NCBI RefSeq assembly: GCF_001404985.1
Contig: NZ_JRLF01000007.1
Span: 212,344-276,343 of the forward strand
DNA length: 64,000 nucleotides
Direction of reading: 5' to 3'
DNA from: Flavobacterium aquidurense
Lineage (GTDB): Bacteria; Bacteroidota; Bacteroidia; Flavobacteriales; Flavobacteriaceae
The notes beneath the pieces are model-generated. The model worked only from the letters and a program-made list of their open reading frames with translations, searched no databases and was not told where the DNA came from. Shown piece by piece: positions 33,729-43,084 of this stretch. The position numbers and the translations under genes were made by a program. Every line of letters begins with the position of its first letter. Position 1 is the first letter of the stretch.

Positions 33729-35981
33729 TTAATAATTTAAATTCAATCCAAAGCCAACTCCCATATCACTATCATAATGAGTTGTGATCCCAAAGTTTCT
33801 GCGTACGATATATTTTAAACCCGCCATATATTCTTTATCCGTATTCCACATTAAGTTCATTCGCAAACGACTTGAAAGCGGAATGTCTTTTCGCTCAAAT
33901 TGAACCCTTACATTTCCATCAGTGTAAACCTCAACCTGAGCTTTTACAAGCATTGGCAAAGTATATTCCATACCGGCACTAAAAACTGAACGATTGTCTT
34001 TGGTATTCTTTTGTCCGAACATATTTTGTTCCTGTTCGTCCATTCCCATTCTTCTATAACGCCAGTCGAAACCTATAAAAGGCATAAACCATTGCATTTT
34101 GCCAATATATCGACCAATATGCGTTTCGGTTTCATAACCATGTTCATTGTTATAACCCAATCTCCATTCGGTTCCAATGCTCCAACGCGTGTTACTGAAC
34201 ATGGCTTCACCGTCATTTCCGTTTGACGCAAAATCATTTTCAGCCATAAAATGAAACATTCGATCGTCCATTTTTAGCATTTTGTATGCCATTTCAGGAT
34301 GATGAATCAACGGATTTGGAGCTGAATTTTCATAAGTAAAAATACGTCCCATTCCTGCCATCATATGGTATAATATATGACAATGAAAAAACCAATTGCC
34401 ATCGGCATTAGCCTGAAACTCGATTGTATCAGTTTCCATTGGCATAATATCGATCACATTTTTAAGCGGAGAATATTCGCCATGTTCGTTAATAATTCTA
34501 AAATCGTGTCCGTGCAAATGCATTGGATGGCGCATCATCGAACCATTATATAATGTAATACGAACGTTTTCGCCTTTTTTGATTAAGATTTTATCCGTTT
34601 CAGAAACTACTTTGTTGTCTAAACTCCAAACATAACGGTTCATATTTCCGGATAATTCGAAGCGCAATTCTTTTACCGGAGCATTTTTTGGCAAAGTTGT
34701 CACGGTGGGAGATTTCAGCATTCCGTAATTCAAAGTCGTAATTTCGGCAGTTTCAGTAGAATCACTTGACATTTTCATATCATCCATTTTCATGCCTTCC
34801 ATATTATGCATCGAATGATCCTCAGTTTTTGCAGATTCGTCTTCGCCCGAAATTTCAGGGTACATTACAGCATTCATGTCCATTTTGTTCAGAGACATTT
34901 TCATCCCCATATCGTTCATCTCGCCGTTCATCTTCATCATATCATTCATCATTTTCATTCCTTCAAAATACTTCAATTTCGGAAGATGTTTGACAGGCTG
35001 TTTCGTTCCTTCGCCTAAAAACAAAGAAGCAGATCCGGTTCTGTCTTCGGCTGTAGCCAAAAAAGCAAAGGATTTATGATCTTCAGGAATCGTCACGACA
35101 ATATCGTAAGTTTCAGAAACTGCAATAATCAAACGATCCACTTCTACAGGTTCAACATCGTTTCCGTCGCTGGCAACAACCGTTATTTTTCCGCCGCCAT
35201 AAGTCAGCCAGAAATAACTGGATGCTCCGCCGTTTGCAATTCGCAATCTGACTTTATCGCCCGCTTTAAATTGTGAAAGCTGATCTTCATTTTTTCCGTT
35301 AATTAAAAACTTCTCATAATATACGTCACTCACATCCATGGCATTCATGCGTTTCCATTCGTTGGTGACTTTTGTCGAGAATTGTCCTTTCCTGATCGCT
35401 TCGGCATAACTTTGAGTCGTTCCTTTTTTTATAGCAAACCAATCGTTGGCATTATGCAGCATTCGTTGAACATTCTCGGGTTTTAGATCCGTCCATTCGC
35501 TTAGAATAACCGGAATTGTTGGTAAATCGTCAATTCGTTTTCGAAAAGTAGCATCGTCTTTCTTCTTATTAATAATAAAAAGTCCGTACAAACCTATTTG
35601 TTCCTGCAATCCGGAATGGCTGTGATACCAATAAGTTCCGTTTTGAATAATCGGGAAACTATATTTGTGTGTTGTTCCGGGTTTTATCGGCATTTGGGTT
35701 AAATACGGAACTCCATCTTCTTTATTAGGCAGAAATAATCCGTGCCAATGCAACGCCGTATCTTCGTTTTTTAATTCGTTATGAACATAAATTTCCGCAA
35801 TATCACCTTCAGTAAAAGTCAAAGTTGGCATCGGAATTTGTCCATTCACGGTAAGTGCACGTTTTTCTTTTCCCGAAAAATTGACAATAGTATCGCGAAC
35901 GTATAAATCGTAACGAACTACTTTTTGAGCATTTGCACTAACGGCAATCAAAAAGACAATTAGAATAGTATGTAGTTTCAT
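33729..35981 (-). CDS. Multicopper oxidase fused to a CopB-like barrel segment
   Basis: A 750-residue exported protein (signal peptide to about VSANA). Cupredoxin domains carry all copper ligands: HWHGLF and WYHSHSG near the N-terminus, then HPMHLHGHDF and FHCHILYHMMAGMGRIF at about 480-545. A methionine/histidine-rich insert at about 335-400 (repeated MKM, MNDM, DHSMHNM) is typical of CopA-type copper-resistance oxidases. After about residue 560 the sequence becomes a beta-strand-rich stretch ending in an aromatic (GLNLNY), similar to CopB outer-membrane proteins. It likely oxidises Cu(I) or sequesters copper outside the inner membrane. Downstream of the Cu ATPase. Confidence 0.9.
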   Translation of the reverse strand: MKLHTILIVFLIAVSANAQKVVRYDLYVRDTIVNFSGKEKRALTVNGQIPMPTLTFTEGDIAEIYVHNELKNEDTALHWHGLFLPNKEDGVPYLTQMPIKPGTTHKYSFPIIQNGTYWYHSHSGLQEQIGLYGLFIINKKKDDATFRKRIDDLPTIPVILSEWTDLKPENVQRMLHNANDWFAIKKGTTQSYAEAIRKGQFSTKVTNEWKRMNAMDVSDVYYEKFLINGKNEDQLSQFKAGDKVRLRIANGGASSYFWLTYGGGKITVVASDGNDVEPVEVDRLIIAVSETYDIVVTIPEDHKSFAFLATAEDRTGSASLFLGEGTKQPVKHLPKLKYFEGMKMMNDMMKMNGEMNDMGMKMSLNKMDMNAVMYPEISGEDESAKTEDHSMHNMEGMKMDDMKMSSDSTETAEITTLNYGMLKSPTVTTLPKNAPVKELRFELSGNMNRYVWSLDNKVVSETDKILIKKGENVRITLYNGSMMRHPMHLHGHDFRIINEHGEYSPLKNVIDIMPMETDTIEFQANADGNWFFHCHILYHMMAGMGRIFTYENSAPNPLIHHPEMAYKMLKMDDRMFHFMAENDFASNGNDGEAMFSNTRWSIGTEWRLGYNNEHGYETETHIGRYIGKMQWFMPFIGFDWRYRRMGMDEQEQNMFGQKNTKDNRSVFSAGMEYTLPMLVKAQVEVYTDGNVRVQFERKDIPLSSRLRMNLMWNTDKEYMAGLKYIVRRNFGITTHYDSDMGVGFGLNLNY

Positions 35982-36013
35982 ATTGATTTAACCCATTGGG
36001 CGTTATTATTTTT

Positions 36014-36147
36014 AACACATAGAAACATAGAATTATTAAACTCAAGAAAGGCGTTTCACTAGCATTAACAAACATAGCTATGTTTGAGAAACAAGTTTCT
36101 TTTTGATTTACTTTTTCATAAACATAAAATCTATGTTTCTATGTGTT
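36014..36147. repeat. Inverted repeat, AACACATAGAAACATAG family, copy 1
   Basis: Perfect 18-base arms at 36014-36031 and 36130-36147. The interior contains GGCGTTTCACT (36050-36060) and ACAAACATAGCTATG. It fills the gap between the Cu ATPase and the multicopper oxidase genes and is in inverted orientation to copies 2 and 3. Confidence 0.88.
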
Positions 36148-36193
36148 TAATTATTTTTTTTATGTATTACACCCAAATGGATATATTGATTTA

Positions 36194-38734
36194 TTAAAGT
36201 TTTAGATTTCGCAATCTTAATGCGTTTACAATTACCGAAACGGAGCTCAAACTCATTGCCAGTGCAGCCAACATCGGCGAAAGCAAAATCCCAAATACAG
36301 GATATAAAATTCCTGCAGCAATAGGAACGCCCAAAACATTATAAATAAAGGCAAAGAATAAATTTTGTTTGATGTTTTTCATCACCGAATAACTTAGTTT
36401 TTTAGCTTTTACAATTCCGTTTAAGTCGCCTTTTACCAGCGTAATTTTAGCACTTTCTATCGCAACATCAGTTCCCGTTCCCATTGCAATTCCAATATTG
36501 GCTCGAGCCAAAGCCGGAGCATCATTGATTCCATCACCCGCCATGGCAACAATTTTACCTTCGGCTTGCAAACGCTGAATTTCTTTGAGTTTATCTTCAG
36601 GAAGGCAATCGGCTTTAAACGAACTTAAGTGCAATTGATTTGCAACCGCTTTGGCAGTATTGCCATTATCGCCCGTCATCATAATCACTTCAACACCTTG
36701 ATCGATTAAATCTTTGATCGCTTTTACACTATTTTCTTTGATCGCATCTGTAATCGTTACATAACCCAAAACAACTTTATCAACGGCGATATAAGAAACC
36801 GTTTTACCCAGATTTTGTTCGGCAACAATTCTGTTTTCAATGTCTTCAGAAATCGAAGCGCCAACCTGAAGCATTAGCTTTTTATTTCCTAAAGCAACTT
36901 TCGAGTTATTCACAGTTCCTATAACTCCTTTTCCGGCAACAGCTTCAAAATCCGGAACATCAAGAATTGTCTGGTTTTTAGCTTTAGCAAAATTGACTAC
37001 GGCTTGCGCCAAAGGATGCTCGCTATGTTGATTTAATGAAGCAATATTTTGAAGTAAAATATCTTCGTTATTATTAATTGCGTAGATTTTTTCTACAGAA
37101 GGTTTTCCTTCCGTAATAGTTCCGGTTTTATCCGTGATCAAAACATCAATTTTGCTCATGTTTTCTATGGCTTCGGCGTTTTTTATCAGAATCCCGAATT
37201 GCGCTCCTTTACCAACTCCAACCATTACAGACATTGGAGTTGCTAATCCTAAAGCACAAGGACAAGCAATAATTAAAACGGCAATCGCATTTATTAATCC
37301 GTAGATATAAGCTGGTTCAGGACCAAATTTTGCCCAAACAAAAAAGGTTATAATAGAAATAATGACAACCGTTGGAACAAAATATTTGGCCACACGATCT
37401 GCCAGTTTCTGAATTGGTGCTCTCGAACGACTTGCATCATTTACCATTTGTATAATTTGAGAAAGTAAAGTTTCTGAACCTACTTTTTCGGCAATCATAA
37501 CAAACGATCTAGTTCCGTTTATCGTTCCTGCAATTACAGCATCGCCTACTTTTTTATCTACCGGAATTGGTTCTCCGGTAATCATAGCTTCATCAATATT
37601 GCTTTCGCCGATGGTAATTTTTCCGTCAACCGGAATTTTCTCTCCTGGTTTTACACGAAGTAAATCTCCTTTTTTAATATTATGAATCGATATTACTTTG
37701 TCAGTTCCTTTTTCTACCAAAGTAGCTTCGGTTGGCGCTAATTTCAATAAAGCTTTTATGGCTCCGTTTGTTTGTCCGTGCGCTTTTGCTTCTAACAATT
37801 GTCCTAATAAAACCAAAGTTATAATAACGGTTGCAGCTTCAAAATAAAGATGAATCGTTCCGTGATGTGATTTAAATTCAGATGGGAAAATATCTGGGAA
37901 GAACATTCCGGCAATACTAAACAAGAAAGCAACGCCAGTTCCAATCCCAATAAGCGTAAACATATTTAGATTCCAGGTAATAATCGATTTATAAGCACGA
38001 ACAAAAAACATCCAGCCCGCATAAAAAAGCACGGGAATGGAAAATAAGAATTGAACCCAATTCCAGTTTTCTATAGACATTATTTTATAAAGAGGATTAT
38101 CAGGAATCATTTCTGACATTGAGATAATAAAGATCGGAAGCGTGAAGAAAATCGCAATCTTCATTTTCTTTAATAAGTCAGTGTAAGTTTTGTTTTCCTC
38201 AGATTCAGAAGCTTGCATTGGTACCAAATCCATTCCGCAAATTGGACAATCGCCAGCTTCGTTCGAAACAACTTCCGCATGCATCGGACAAGTAAATTGA
38301 GTTGCGTTTATAGCAACTTCCGGAACTAAATCCATTCCGCAAACGGGACAATCTCCGGGTTTGTTATAGGTTTTATCACCTTCACAATGCATCGGGCAAT
38401 AAAAAACTCCTGTTGTATTATGATTGTGAGTTACGGCTGTTTCTTTTTTGTGATGATGTCCTCCGTGATTTTCTTTTTTGCTACTGGAACAACATGATTT
38501 AACGGGAGCTTCTGTGGTATTTTTAGACAAAGTCATCTCAATAGTATACTTTCCGGCTTCGGTTAAAGCTTCTTGAAATTTTTCAGTTGCAACATGTTTT
38601 TCCATTGTTATAGTTGCCAATGGAGGATTTAAAGTTACTTCGGCCTGAATTCCTTCAATCGTATTCAAAGTTTTCTCGACTTTTTTACGACATCCATCGC
38701 ACGACATTCCTGAAATTATATATTGATGCGTCAT
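36194..38734 (-). CDS. Copper-exporting P1B-type ATPase
   Basis: An 846-residue heavy-metal P-type ATPase. An N-terminal HMA domain carries SGMSCDGC (metal-binding Cys12 and Cys15). A Cys/His-rich linker (80-100) follows, then two heavy-metal-binding repeats of the CPMH...CPxCGMDLVP form (about 113-138 and 149-172). The ATPase core shows TGEP (386-389), CPC (491-493, the Cu(I) transmembrane site), DKTGT with phosphorylated Asp535, and GDGINDAP. It exports Cu(I) from the cytosol to the periplasm, where the neighbouring multicopper oxidase can act. Eight membrane segments are expected. Confidence 0.95.
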   Translation of the reverse strand: MTHQYIISGMSCDGCRKKVEKTLNTIEGIQAEVTLNPPLATITMEKHVATEKFQEALTEAGKYTIEMTLSKNTTEAPVKSCCSSSKKENHGGHHHKKETAVTHNHNTTGVFYCPMHCEGDKTYNKPGDCPVCGMDLVPEVAINATQFTCPMHAEVVSNEAGDCPICGMDLVPMQASESEENKTYTDLLKKMKIAIFFTLPIFIISMSEMIPDNPLYKIMSIENWNWVQFLFSIPVLFYAGWMFFVRAYKSIITWNLNMFTLIGIGTGVAFLFSIAGMFFPDIFPSEFKSHHGTIHLYFEAATVIITLVLLGQLLEAKAHGQTNGAIKALLKLAPTEATLVEKGTDKVISIHNIKKGDLLRVKPGEKIPVDGKITIGESNIDEAMITGEPIPVDKKVGDAVIAGTINGTRSFVMIAEKVGSETLLSQIIQMVNDASRSRAPIQKLADRVAKYFVPTVVIISIITFFVWAKFGPEPAYIYGLINAIAVLIIACPCALGLATPMSVMVGVGKGAQFGILIKNAEAIENMSKIDVLITDKTGTITEGKPSVEKIYAINNNEDILLQNIASLNQHSEHPLAQAVVNFAKAKNQTILDVPDFEAVAGKGVIGTVNNSKVALGNKKLMLQVGASISEDIENRIVAEQNLGKTVSYIAVDKVVLGYVTITDAIKENSVKAIKDLIDQGVEVIMMTGDNGNTAKAVANQLHLSSFKADCLPEDKLKEIQRLQAEGKIVAMAGDGINDAPALARANIGIAMGTGTDVAIESAKITLVKGDLNGIVKAKKLSYSVMKNIKQNLFFAFIYNVLGVPIAAGILYPVFGILLSPMLAALAMSLSSVSVIVNALRLRNLKL

Positions 38735-38770
38735 TGTTTTATCTATTTAAGTATTACAATGCAAATTTCC

Positions 38771-38787
38771 GAAGTAACATTTACTTC
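38771..38787. promoter_or_regulatory. Candidate operator of the copper ATPase gene
   Basis: GAAGTAA-CAT-TTACTTC is a perfect inverted repeat 37 bases upstream of the ATPase start codon. On the minus strand an AAATTTG sequence (38769-38763) just downstream may be the -7 box, so the palindrome would cover the region just upstream of it. The binding protein is unknown; the HMA-AraC regulator encoded next door is one candidate. Confidence 0.45.
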
Positions 38788-38910
38788 AGTTTGTATAATT
38801 TTGAGAATGATTTGTAATATTATTTAACCGCAACGGCTTTTACAAAGCAATAATCTCGCAAAGGCGCTGAGTCGCAAATTTTTATGTTTGTTAAAATAAT
38901 AAAAAAATAA

Positions 38911-38998
38911 TCTCTCGCAGATTCTGCAGATCAGGCAGATAAATTTAATTGTAAATTATTAAAATTAAATCTGCTAAATCTGCAGAATCTGCGAGAGA
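38911..38998. repeat. Inverted repeat, CTCGCAGATTCTGCAGAT family
   Basis: Perfect 21-base arms at 38911-38931 and 38978-38998, continuing imperfectly inward (GCAGAT shared). A large hairpin lying between the Cu ATPase and the HMA-AraC gene, bracketed by another repeat family. Confidence 0.88.
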
Positions 38999-39040
38999 CT
39001 AAAAACTTTGCGCTTTTGCGACTTTATGAGAAATTAATTT

Positions 39041-39601
39041 TTACAAATTCTCAATCTGAATCCTTTTTTTATCCTTCAATTGCTTGAAATAAGTAGGAGT
39101 GAAGCCCGTAATTTTCTTGAACTGATTGCTCAAATGCGCGACATTACTATAATTTAGCATATCGGCAATTTCGCTTAACGAATGTTCATTATATATAAGA
39201 AGTTCTTTTACTTTCTCGATTTTCTGACTGATAAAATATTTTTCGATAGTAGTATTTTCAATTTCTGAGAAAAGATTACTCAAAGTGCTGTAATCCTGAT
39301 TTAGGTTTTCGACTAAATAATCAGATAAATTGATTTTGAGATCATTGTTTTTATGATGAACTAAATCAACGATGAGGTTTTTTATTTTCTCGATCGTTTT
39401 GCTTTTTTTGTCATCAATAAAATCAAATCCTAAAGCCTGAAGATTTTTCAGCAAAATTTCTTTCTGAGAATCGGTGATGTCATCTTGAAGTTCGACTTCC
39501 CCTAATTCAACGGAAATAGTATGAAGTCCAAGTTTTTCAAACTCAGACTTCACAACCATTTTACAGCGACCACACACCATGTTTTTGATGTAGAGCGTCA
39601 T
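39041..39601 (-). CDS. HMA-domain AraC-family regulator
   Basis: A protein of 186 residues from ATG 39599-39601; a TTG eleven codons upstream overlaps the preceding gene and is unlikely to be the start. The first 65 residues form an HMA-like ferredoxin-fold metal-binding domain with MVCGRC near the N-terminus (CxxC). The C-terminal 100 residues are a single AraC-type HTH domain (LSEIADMLNYSNVAHLSNQFKKITGFTP). This combination suggests a copper-sensing transcription factor that binds Cu(I) directly. It starts two bases after the DUF3347 stop, so the two are co-translated. The copper genes nearby are the obvious targets. Confidence 0.87.
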   Translation of the reverse strand: MTLYIKNMVCGRCKMVVKSEFEKLGLHTISVELGEVELQDDITDSQKEILLKNLQALGFDFIDDKKSKTIEKIKNLIVDLVHHKNNDLKINLSDYLVENLNQDYSTLSNLFSEIENTTIEKYFISQKIEKVKELLIYNEHSLSEIADMLNYSNVAHLSNQFKKITGFTPTYFKQLKDKKRIQIENL

Positions 39602-39603
39602 AT

Positions 39604-40134
39604 TTATTTGATGGTTTCTACCACGTTTCCGCAAGTCAGCATCGAAGAACCGTAATACGGATTCTTAACTGCTTTTTCTTTGCTTAACCAATCTGCGTCT
39701 ACCATTGGGCAATATTGTTTGTAGACAACTTCAGTAGATTTTGAAACTTTAACTAAGTCATAAGTGCTTTTAGTTAAGGATTTAAAAGTCTCACGTTGTT
39801 TTTTAATATCTGAGCTTGTAGAAATACTTTTAGCATCAGCAGTTAATTTTTTAACGACTTTCATCCAAGCGGTATGTTCGTTGCTTTTTAGTTTATCCAT
39901 TTTTACTGCGGTAATTGCCGTCAATAAATCTGTGGCTTTCGCTGAAGTTAATTTAGCATCACTTTTAATCAAAGCATCTTTTACAGTAAAATAAGCATCA
40001 TAAACTGCTTGTAACTGACTTGAATCTACATCTTCAATTGTGGTTGTTTCTGCTTTGATTGTAGTTGCCTGAATTGTATTTGCAGAAAATAAAACGATTA
40101 TTACTGCTGCTATAGTTGATATTGTATTTTTCAT
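39604..40134 (-). CDS. DUF3347 periplasmic protein
   Basis: A 176-residue exported protein (signal peptide to about IQATT). The helical DUF3347 core includes LQAVYDAYFTVKDALIKSD and ends with YCPMVDADWLS and NPYYGSSMLTCGNV, where the cysteine/methionine residues could bind copper. DUF3347 domains are otherwise found at the end of CusB-like efflux adaptors in Bacteroidetes, which supports a copper chaperone role. It is directly upstream of the HMA-AraC gene. Confidence 0.88.
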   Translation of the reverse strand: MKNTISTIAAVIIVLFSANTIQATTIKAETTTIEDVDSSQLQAVYDAYFTVKDALIKSDAKLTSAKATDLLTAITAVKMDKLKSNEHTAWMKVVKKLTADAKSISTSSDIKKQRETFKSLTKSTYDLVKVSKSTEVVYKQYCPMVDADWLSKEKAVKNPYYGSSMLTCGNVVETIK

Positions 40135-40194
40135 TTTTATAAGATTTTAATAGAGAATGTGAATTTATCCTCTAAGTTAAATAATTTTAATTTT

Positions 40195-40240
40195 TCTTTT
40201 GCGGGCTTAGCGTAAATCTTTGCGAACTTCGCGGTTAAAC
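40195..40240. repeat. Half-unit of the GCAAAGTTC repeat family
   Basis: GCGGGCTTAGCGTAAATC followed by TTTGCGAACTTCGCGGTT resembles one arm of the repeat at 5360-5407. No matching second arm is seen. It sits between the DUF3347 and Cys/His-rich genes. Confidence 0.5.
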
Positions 40241-40273
40241 TAAACCCAATTATGGCTGTCAGAAATACAATTG

Positions 40274-40657
40274 TTATATTTTTGGCGGAAGCCAAATAGA
40301 AGTAAAACCATCAGAAATACTGGCGGTTTTGTGATGTAAAGTTGTTTTTTCAGTAGAGAAATTGAAAAGATTATTGTCAAATTCAAATTCATTTGTTGCT
40401 ATCAAACTAAACGCTAATCCAGAAGTTGTACAACCGGAATGATCGCATTTTCCGTTGCAGCCATGTTGGTCTTTTTTAGAACTATGATTGTCTTTGCAAC
40501 AATCTTTTTCGCAAGAATCAGAAGTTTCTTTTTTAGAAATTGTTTTTTTCTCGCAAGAAGTTTTTTCAGAAGCTTTTCCACAAGCATAACCAGAATTGGA
40601 CATCAAAAGGAAGCCAAGAGTTATGAAAAGAAATAATATGTGGAGCTTTTTTGCCAA
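40274..40657 (-). CDS. Cys/His-rich exported protein
   Basis: A 127-residue protein that appears to start at TTG 40655-40657, since no upstream in-frame ATG is available and the N-terminus forms a good signal peptide ending near SGYA. The middle (about 25-80) is dense in cysteine, histidine and lysine (CGKASEKTSC, CEKDCCKDNH, HGCNGKCDHSGC), resembling a metallothionein-like soft-metal sink. The last 45 residues are hydrophobic or beta-like and end SIWLPPKI. Position beside DUF3347 and HMA-AraC genes suggests copper binding. No named family recognised. Confidence 0.72.
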   Translation of the reverse strand: MAKKLHILFLFITLGFLLMSNSGYACGKASEKTSCEKKTISKKETSDSCEKDCCKDNHSSKKDQHGCNGKCDHSGCTTSGLAFSLIATNEFEFDNNLFNFSTEKTTLHHKTASISDGFTSIWLPPKI

Positions 40658-40751
40658 TGAGATTATTTTAGAACTACAAATTTAGATATTTTTTTTAAGC
40701 GTTGCTATTTATTTAAGATTTCGAATAAAACATTGGGTACGATTTTATTCA

Positions 40752-40889
40752 AACACATAGAAACATAGGTTTTGTGTCTGGAAAAGAATATTAAAGAGAA
40801 ATATATTTCTTTCTCATAGCTTAACTCTGTGTATTCCTAATAAGTGAAACGCCTTTTTTTGAGCATATAATGCTATGTTTCTATGTGTT
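40752..40889. repeat. Inverted repeat, AACACATAGAAACATAG family, copy 2
   Basis: Perfect 17-base arms at 40752-40768 and 40873-40889. The interior has AGTGAAACGCC at 40843-40853, the inverse of the sequence in copy 1. It closes the copper island on its right side. Confidence 0.88.
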
Positions 40890-40919
40890 AAAATAATTAC
40901 GCACAACGAATTTCCAATT

Positions 40920-41753
40920 TTAAGTTTTCTTAAAATCTGTTGGTTTCATATTTTTTCGCTTTTTAAAATAGTTTGATAAGTGACTTTCATCGGTAAAACC
41001 AAATTCATAAGCAATTTGTTTAATTGGTAATTGATTATTATGAATTCGCTTTTCAATTAAAGTTGTTCTTAAATTATGAATATAATCGCGATAACTAATA
41101 GAGAATGTTCTCTTGAAATAAGCACTAAAATAAGTTTCGGCAATATTAAAATGGTTTGCAATTACTTTAATCTGAACTAATTTAGGATTGTAAATGTTCT
41201 GATGAATATAAGAAGTGATTTGTTCGTTGTCAATAGAATTTCCTTTAACAACAAGATTTTGACCACGCATTGTTTCTTTGATTAATCCAAAAATCGAAAG
41301 AATCTGATAAAATACAATTGGCGAGGTCGAAACATCGGTTTTGCAATTATAGGCAGCAATATTTTCGATTGTATTCTTTAATATTGTTTTGCAAGGATCG
41401 TCTAATTTAAGAACCGTTTCTTTTAGTGTTTTATCACGCATGAAACTTTCTGGAGTATGAATTAAGAATTCGTCGCAAGTAAGATTCTGTTTCGAATTAA
41501 AATAATTGTCCGTAAACTTAATATAAAAGAAGCGAGTACTTTTTTTAATGTCAAAATAATGCTCGTCTTCCGGAGAAATCACGAAGAGATCTCCAGCTTT
41601 ATATGGTAATAAGTTGTTATTTAGATGATGAACTCCGCTTCCTTTTTTGATATAAATAATTTCATAATAAGTATGCGTGTGCGGCGGAAGATGAAATTTC
41701 TCATCTTCGAACTCATCAATAACAAGAGTTTTGAATTGATTTAAAATAGGCAT
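40920..41753 (-). CDS. AraC family transcriptional regulator
   Basis: A 277-residue AraC/XylS regulator with an N-terminal cupin sensor (HLPPHTHTYYEIIYIKKGSG, about 21-40) and a C-terminal double HTH domain: IKVIANHFNIAETYFSAYFKRTF and IKQIAYEFGFTDESHLSNYFKKR. It is divergently transcribed from an MFS transporter with 102 bases between the start codons, so it most likely controls that transporter. The inducer is unknown. Confidence 0.92.
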   Translation of the reverse strand: MPILNQFKTLVIDEFEDEKFHLPPHTHTYYEIIYIKKGSGVHHLNNNLLPYKAGDLFVISPEDEHYFDIKKSTRFFYIKFTDNYFNSKQNLTCDEFLIHTPESFMRDKTLKETVLKLDDPCKTILKNTIENIAAYNCKTDVSTSPIVFYQILSIFGLIKETMRGQNLVVKGNSIDNEQITSYIHQNIYNPKLVQIKVIANHFNIAETYFSAYFKRTFSISYRDYIHNLRTTLIEKRIHNNQLPIKQIAYEFGFTDESHLSNYFKKRKNMKPTDFKKT

Positions 41754-41811
41754 AACTTATATTTACAAGTTTATATCGCAAATGTACAACTTTTTTTATG
41801 TTTAACAGCGT

Positions 41812-41819
41812 TAACTTTG
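41812..41819 (+). promoter_or_regulatory. Probable -7 box of the MFS gene
   Basis: TAACTTTG matches TAnnTTTG, 36 bases ahead of the MFS start codon. No -33 TTG at the usual distance is seen, consistent with an activator-dependent promoter under the divergent AraC protein. Confidence 0.45.
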
Positions 41820-41855
41820 CGTCATAGAAATTCTATTCCTTTCTTGTAAAAACAA

Positions 41856-43022
41856 ATGAAAAAAAGTCTTATTGCACTCTCATTAGGAGGATTAACAATT
41901 GGTATTACCGAATTTGTTATGATGGGTTTGTTACCGGATATTGCCTCAGATATGAAAGTTTCGATTCCGGTTGCCGGATATTTAATTTCGGCTTACGCAC
42001 TTGGAGTTGTTATTGGTGCCCCTTTGTTAGTAATCATTGGAAGAAACTTTCCGCCAAAGAAAATGCTTTTAATATTAGCTCTGATGTTAACGGTTTTTAA
42101 TGCACTTTCTATAATTGCACCAACGTATAATTTTTTATTCGCATCCAGATTTCTTTCCGGATTGCCACACGGAGCCTTCTTTGGAGTTGGAGCTGTAGTC
42201 GCAAGCCGTTTGGCAGACAAAGGCAAAGAAGCTCAGGCAATCGCGATTATGTTTTCGGGTTTAACGCTGGCTAATTTAATTGGTGTTCCAATTGGAACAT
42301 ATATAGGTCATAATTTTATATGGCGTTATACCTTTGTATTAATTGCCATTGTTGGGTTGTTAACATTTTTGTTCATTTCTTTATGGATGCCAAATCTTGA
42401 GAAAAGCGGAAATGTGAATATGAAAACACAATTGCAATTTTTTAAGAAAACAGAGGCTTGGTTAATTATCGGGATTACTGCTGTTGGTTTTGGAGGATTA
42501 TTTGCCTGGATTAGCTATATCGCACCTTTATTAATAAATGTATCTAAATTTTCTGCAGAAGATGTTTCATATATACTGATCCTTGCAGGATTAGGTATGG
42601 TCGTTGGAAACTTCTTAGGAGGGAAACTTGCAGACAAATATTCGCCGGCACCAACTGTATTGGCTTTACTTTTTGTAATGTCTGTTGATTTAATCTTAGT
42701 TTATTTATTCTCTTCTAATCAATACATTTCTTTATTCCTGACTTTTTTAACGGGAGCTATTTCTTTTTCAGTTATTGCCCCAATTCAAATGTTAATGATC
42801 AGAACTGCTAAAGATGCAGAGATGATTGCTTCTGCAGCTCTTCAGGGAAGTTTTAATATCGGGAATGCCTTAGGTGCTTTTTTAGGAGGTTTGCCTCTGG
42901 TTGCAGGATATAGTTATGCTTCACCAAATCTTATAGGTGTTGTAATGGCAGTCATTGGTATGATTATTACTTTTATTTTAATGCAAAAACATAAAAGCAA
43001 TTTACAATTGCAACGTGCATAA
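41856..43022 (+). CDS. MFS transporter (DHA1/AraJ-like)
   Basis: A 388-residue protein with twelve membrane segments. The ITEFVMMGLLPDIA opening, the ASRLADKGKEAQA loop between TM4 and TM5 and GGKLADKYSPAP between TM8 and TM9 fit the DHA1 drug/arabinose efflux subgroup (AraJ, YdhP, CmlA-like). It likely exports a small molecule, drug or sugar derivative, in exchange for protons. Controlled probably by the divergent AraC gene. Followed by a good terminator. Confidence 0.9.
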   Translation: MKKSLIALSLGGLTIGITEFVMMGLLPDIASDMKVSIPVAGYLISAYALGVVIGAPLLVIIGRNFPPKKMLLILALMLTVFNALSIIAPTYNFLFASRFLSGLPHGAFFGVGAVVASRLADKGKEAQAIAIMFSGLTLANLIGVPIGTYIGHNFIWRYTFVLIAIVGLLTFLFISLWMPNLEKSGNVNMKTQLQFFKKTEAWLIIGITAVGFGGLFAWISYIAPLLINVSKFSAEDVSYILILAGLGMVVGNFLGGKLADKYSPAPTVLALLFVMSVDLILVYLFSSNQYISLFLTFLTGAISFSVIAPIQMLMIRTAKDAEMIASAALQGSFNIGNALGAFLGGLPLVAGYSYASPNLIGVVMAVIGMIITFILMQKHKSNLQLQRA

Positions 43023-43051
43023 AACATAGAAATAGTTTAAAATAGCAGTTA

Positions 43052-43084
43052 ACCCTTAAACAAGTTTGTTTAAGGGTTTTTTTA
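43052..43084 (+). terminator. Terminator after the MFS gene
   Basis: Perfect 12-base stem AACCCTTAAACA (43052-43063) with its complement (43068-43079), a 4-base loop and a T-run to 43084. Confidence 0.9.

Larger units (their letters stand above)
38735..39040. other. Gap with copper-ATPase control region and nested repeats
   Basis: A 306-base gap with no gene. The side next to the ATPase holds a 17-base palindrome (38771-38787) in its probable promoter. The rest is repeat material: an outer pair of degenerate CGCAAAG/TCGCAAA units (about 38850-38880 and 39003-39030) enclosing the CTCGCAGATTCTGCAGAT inverted repeat. Confidence 0.75.
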
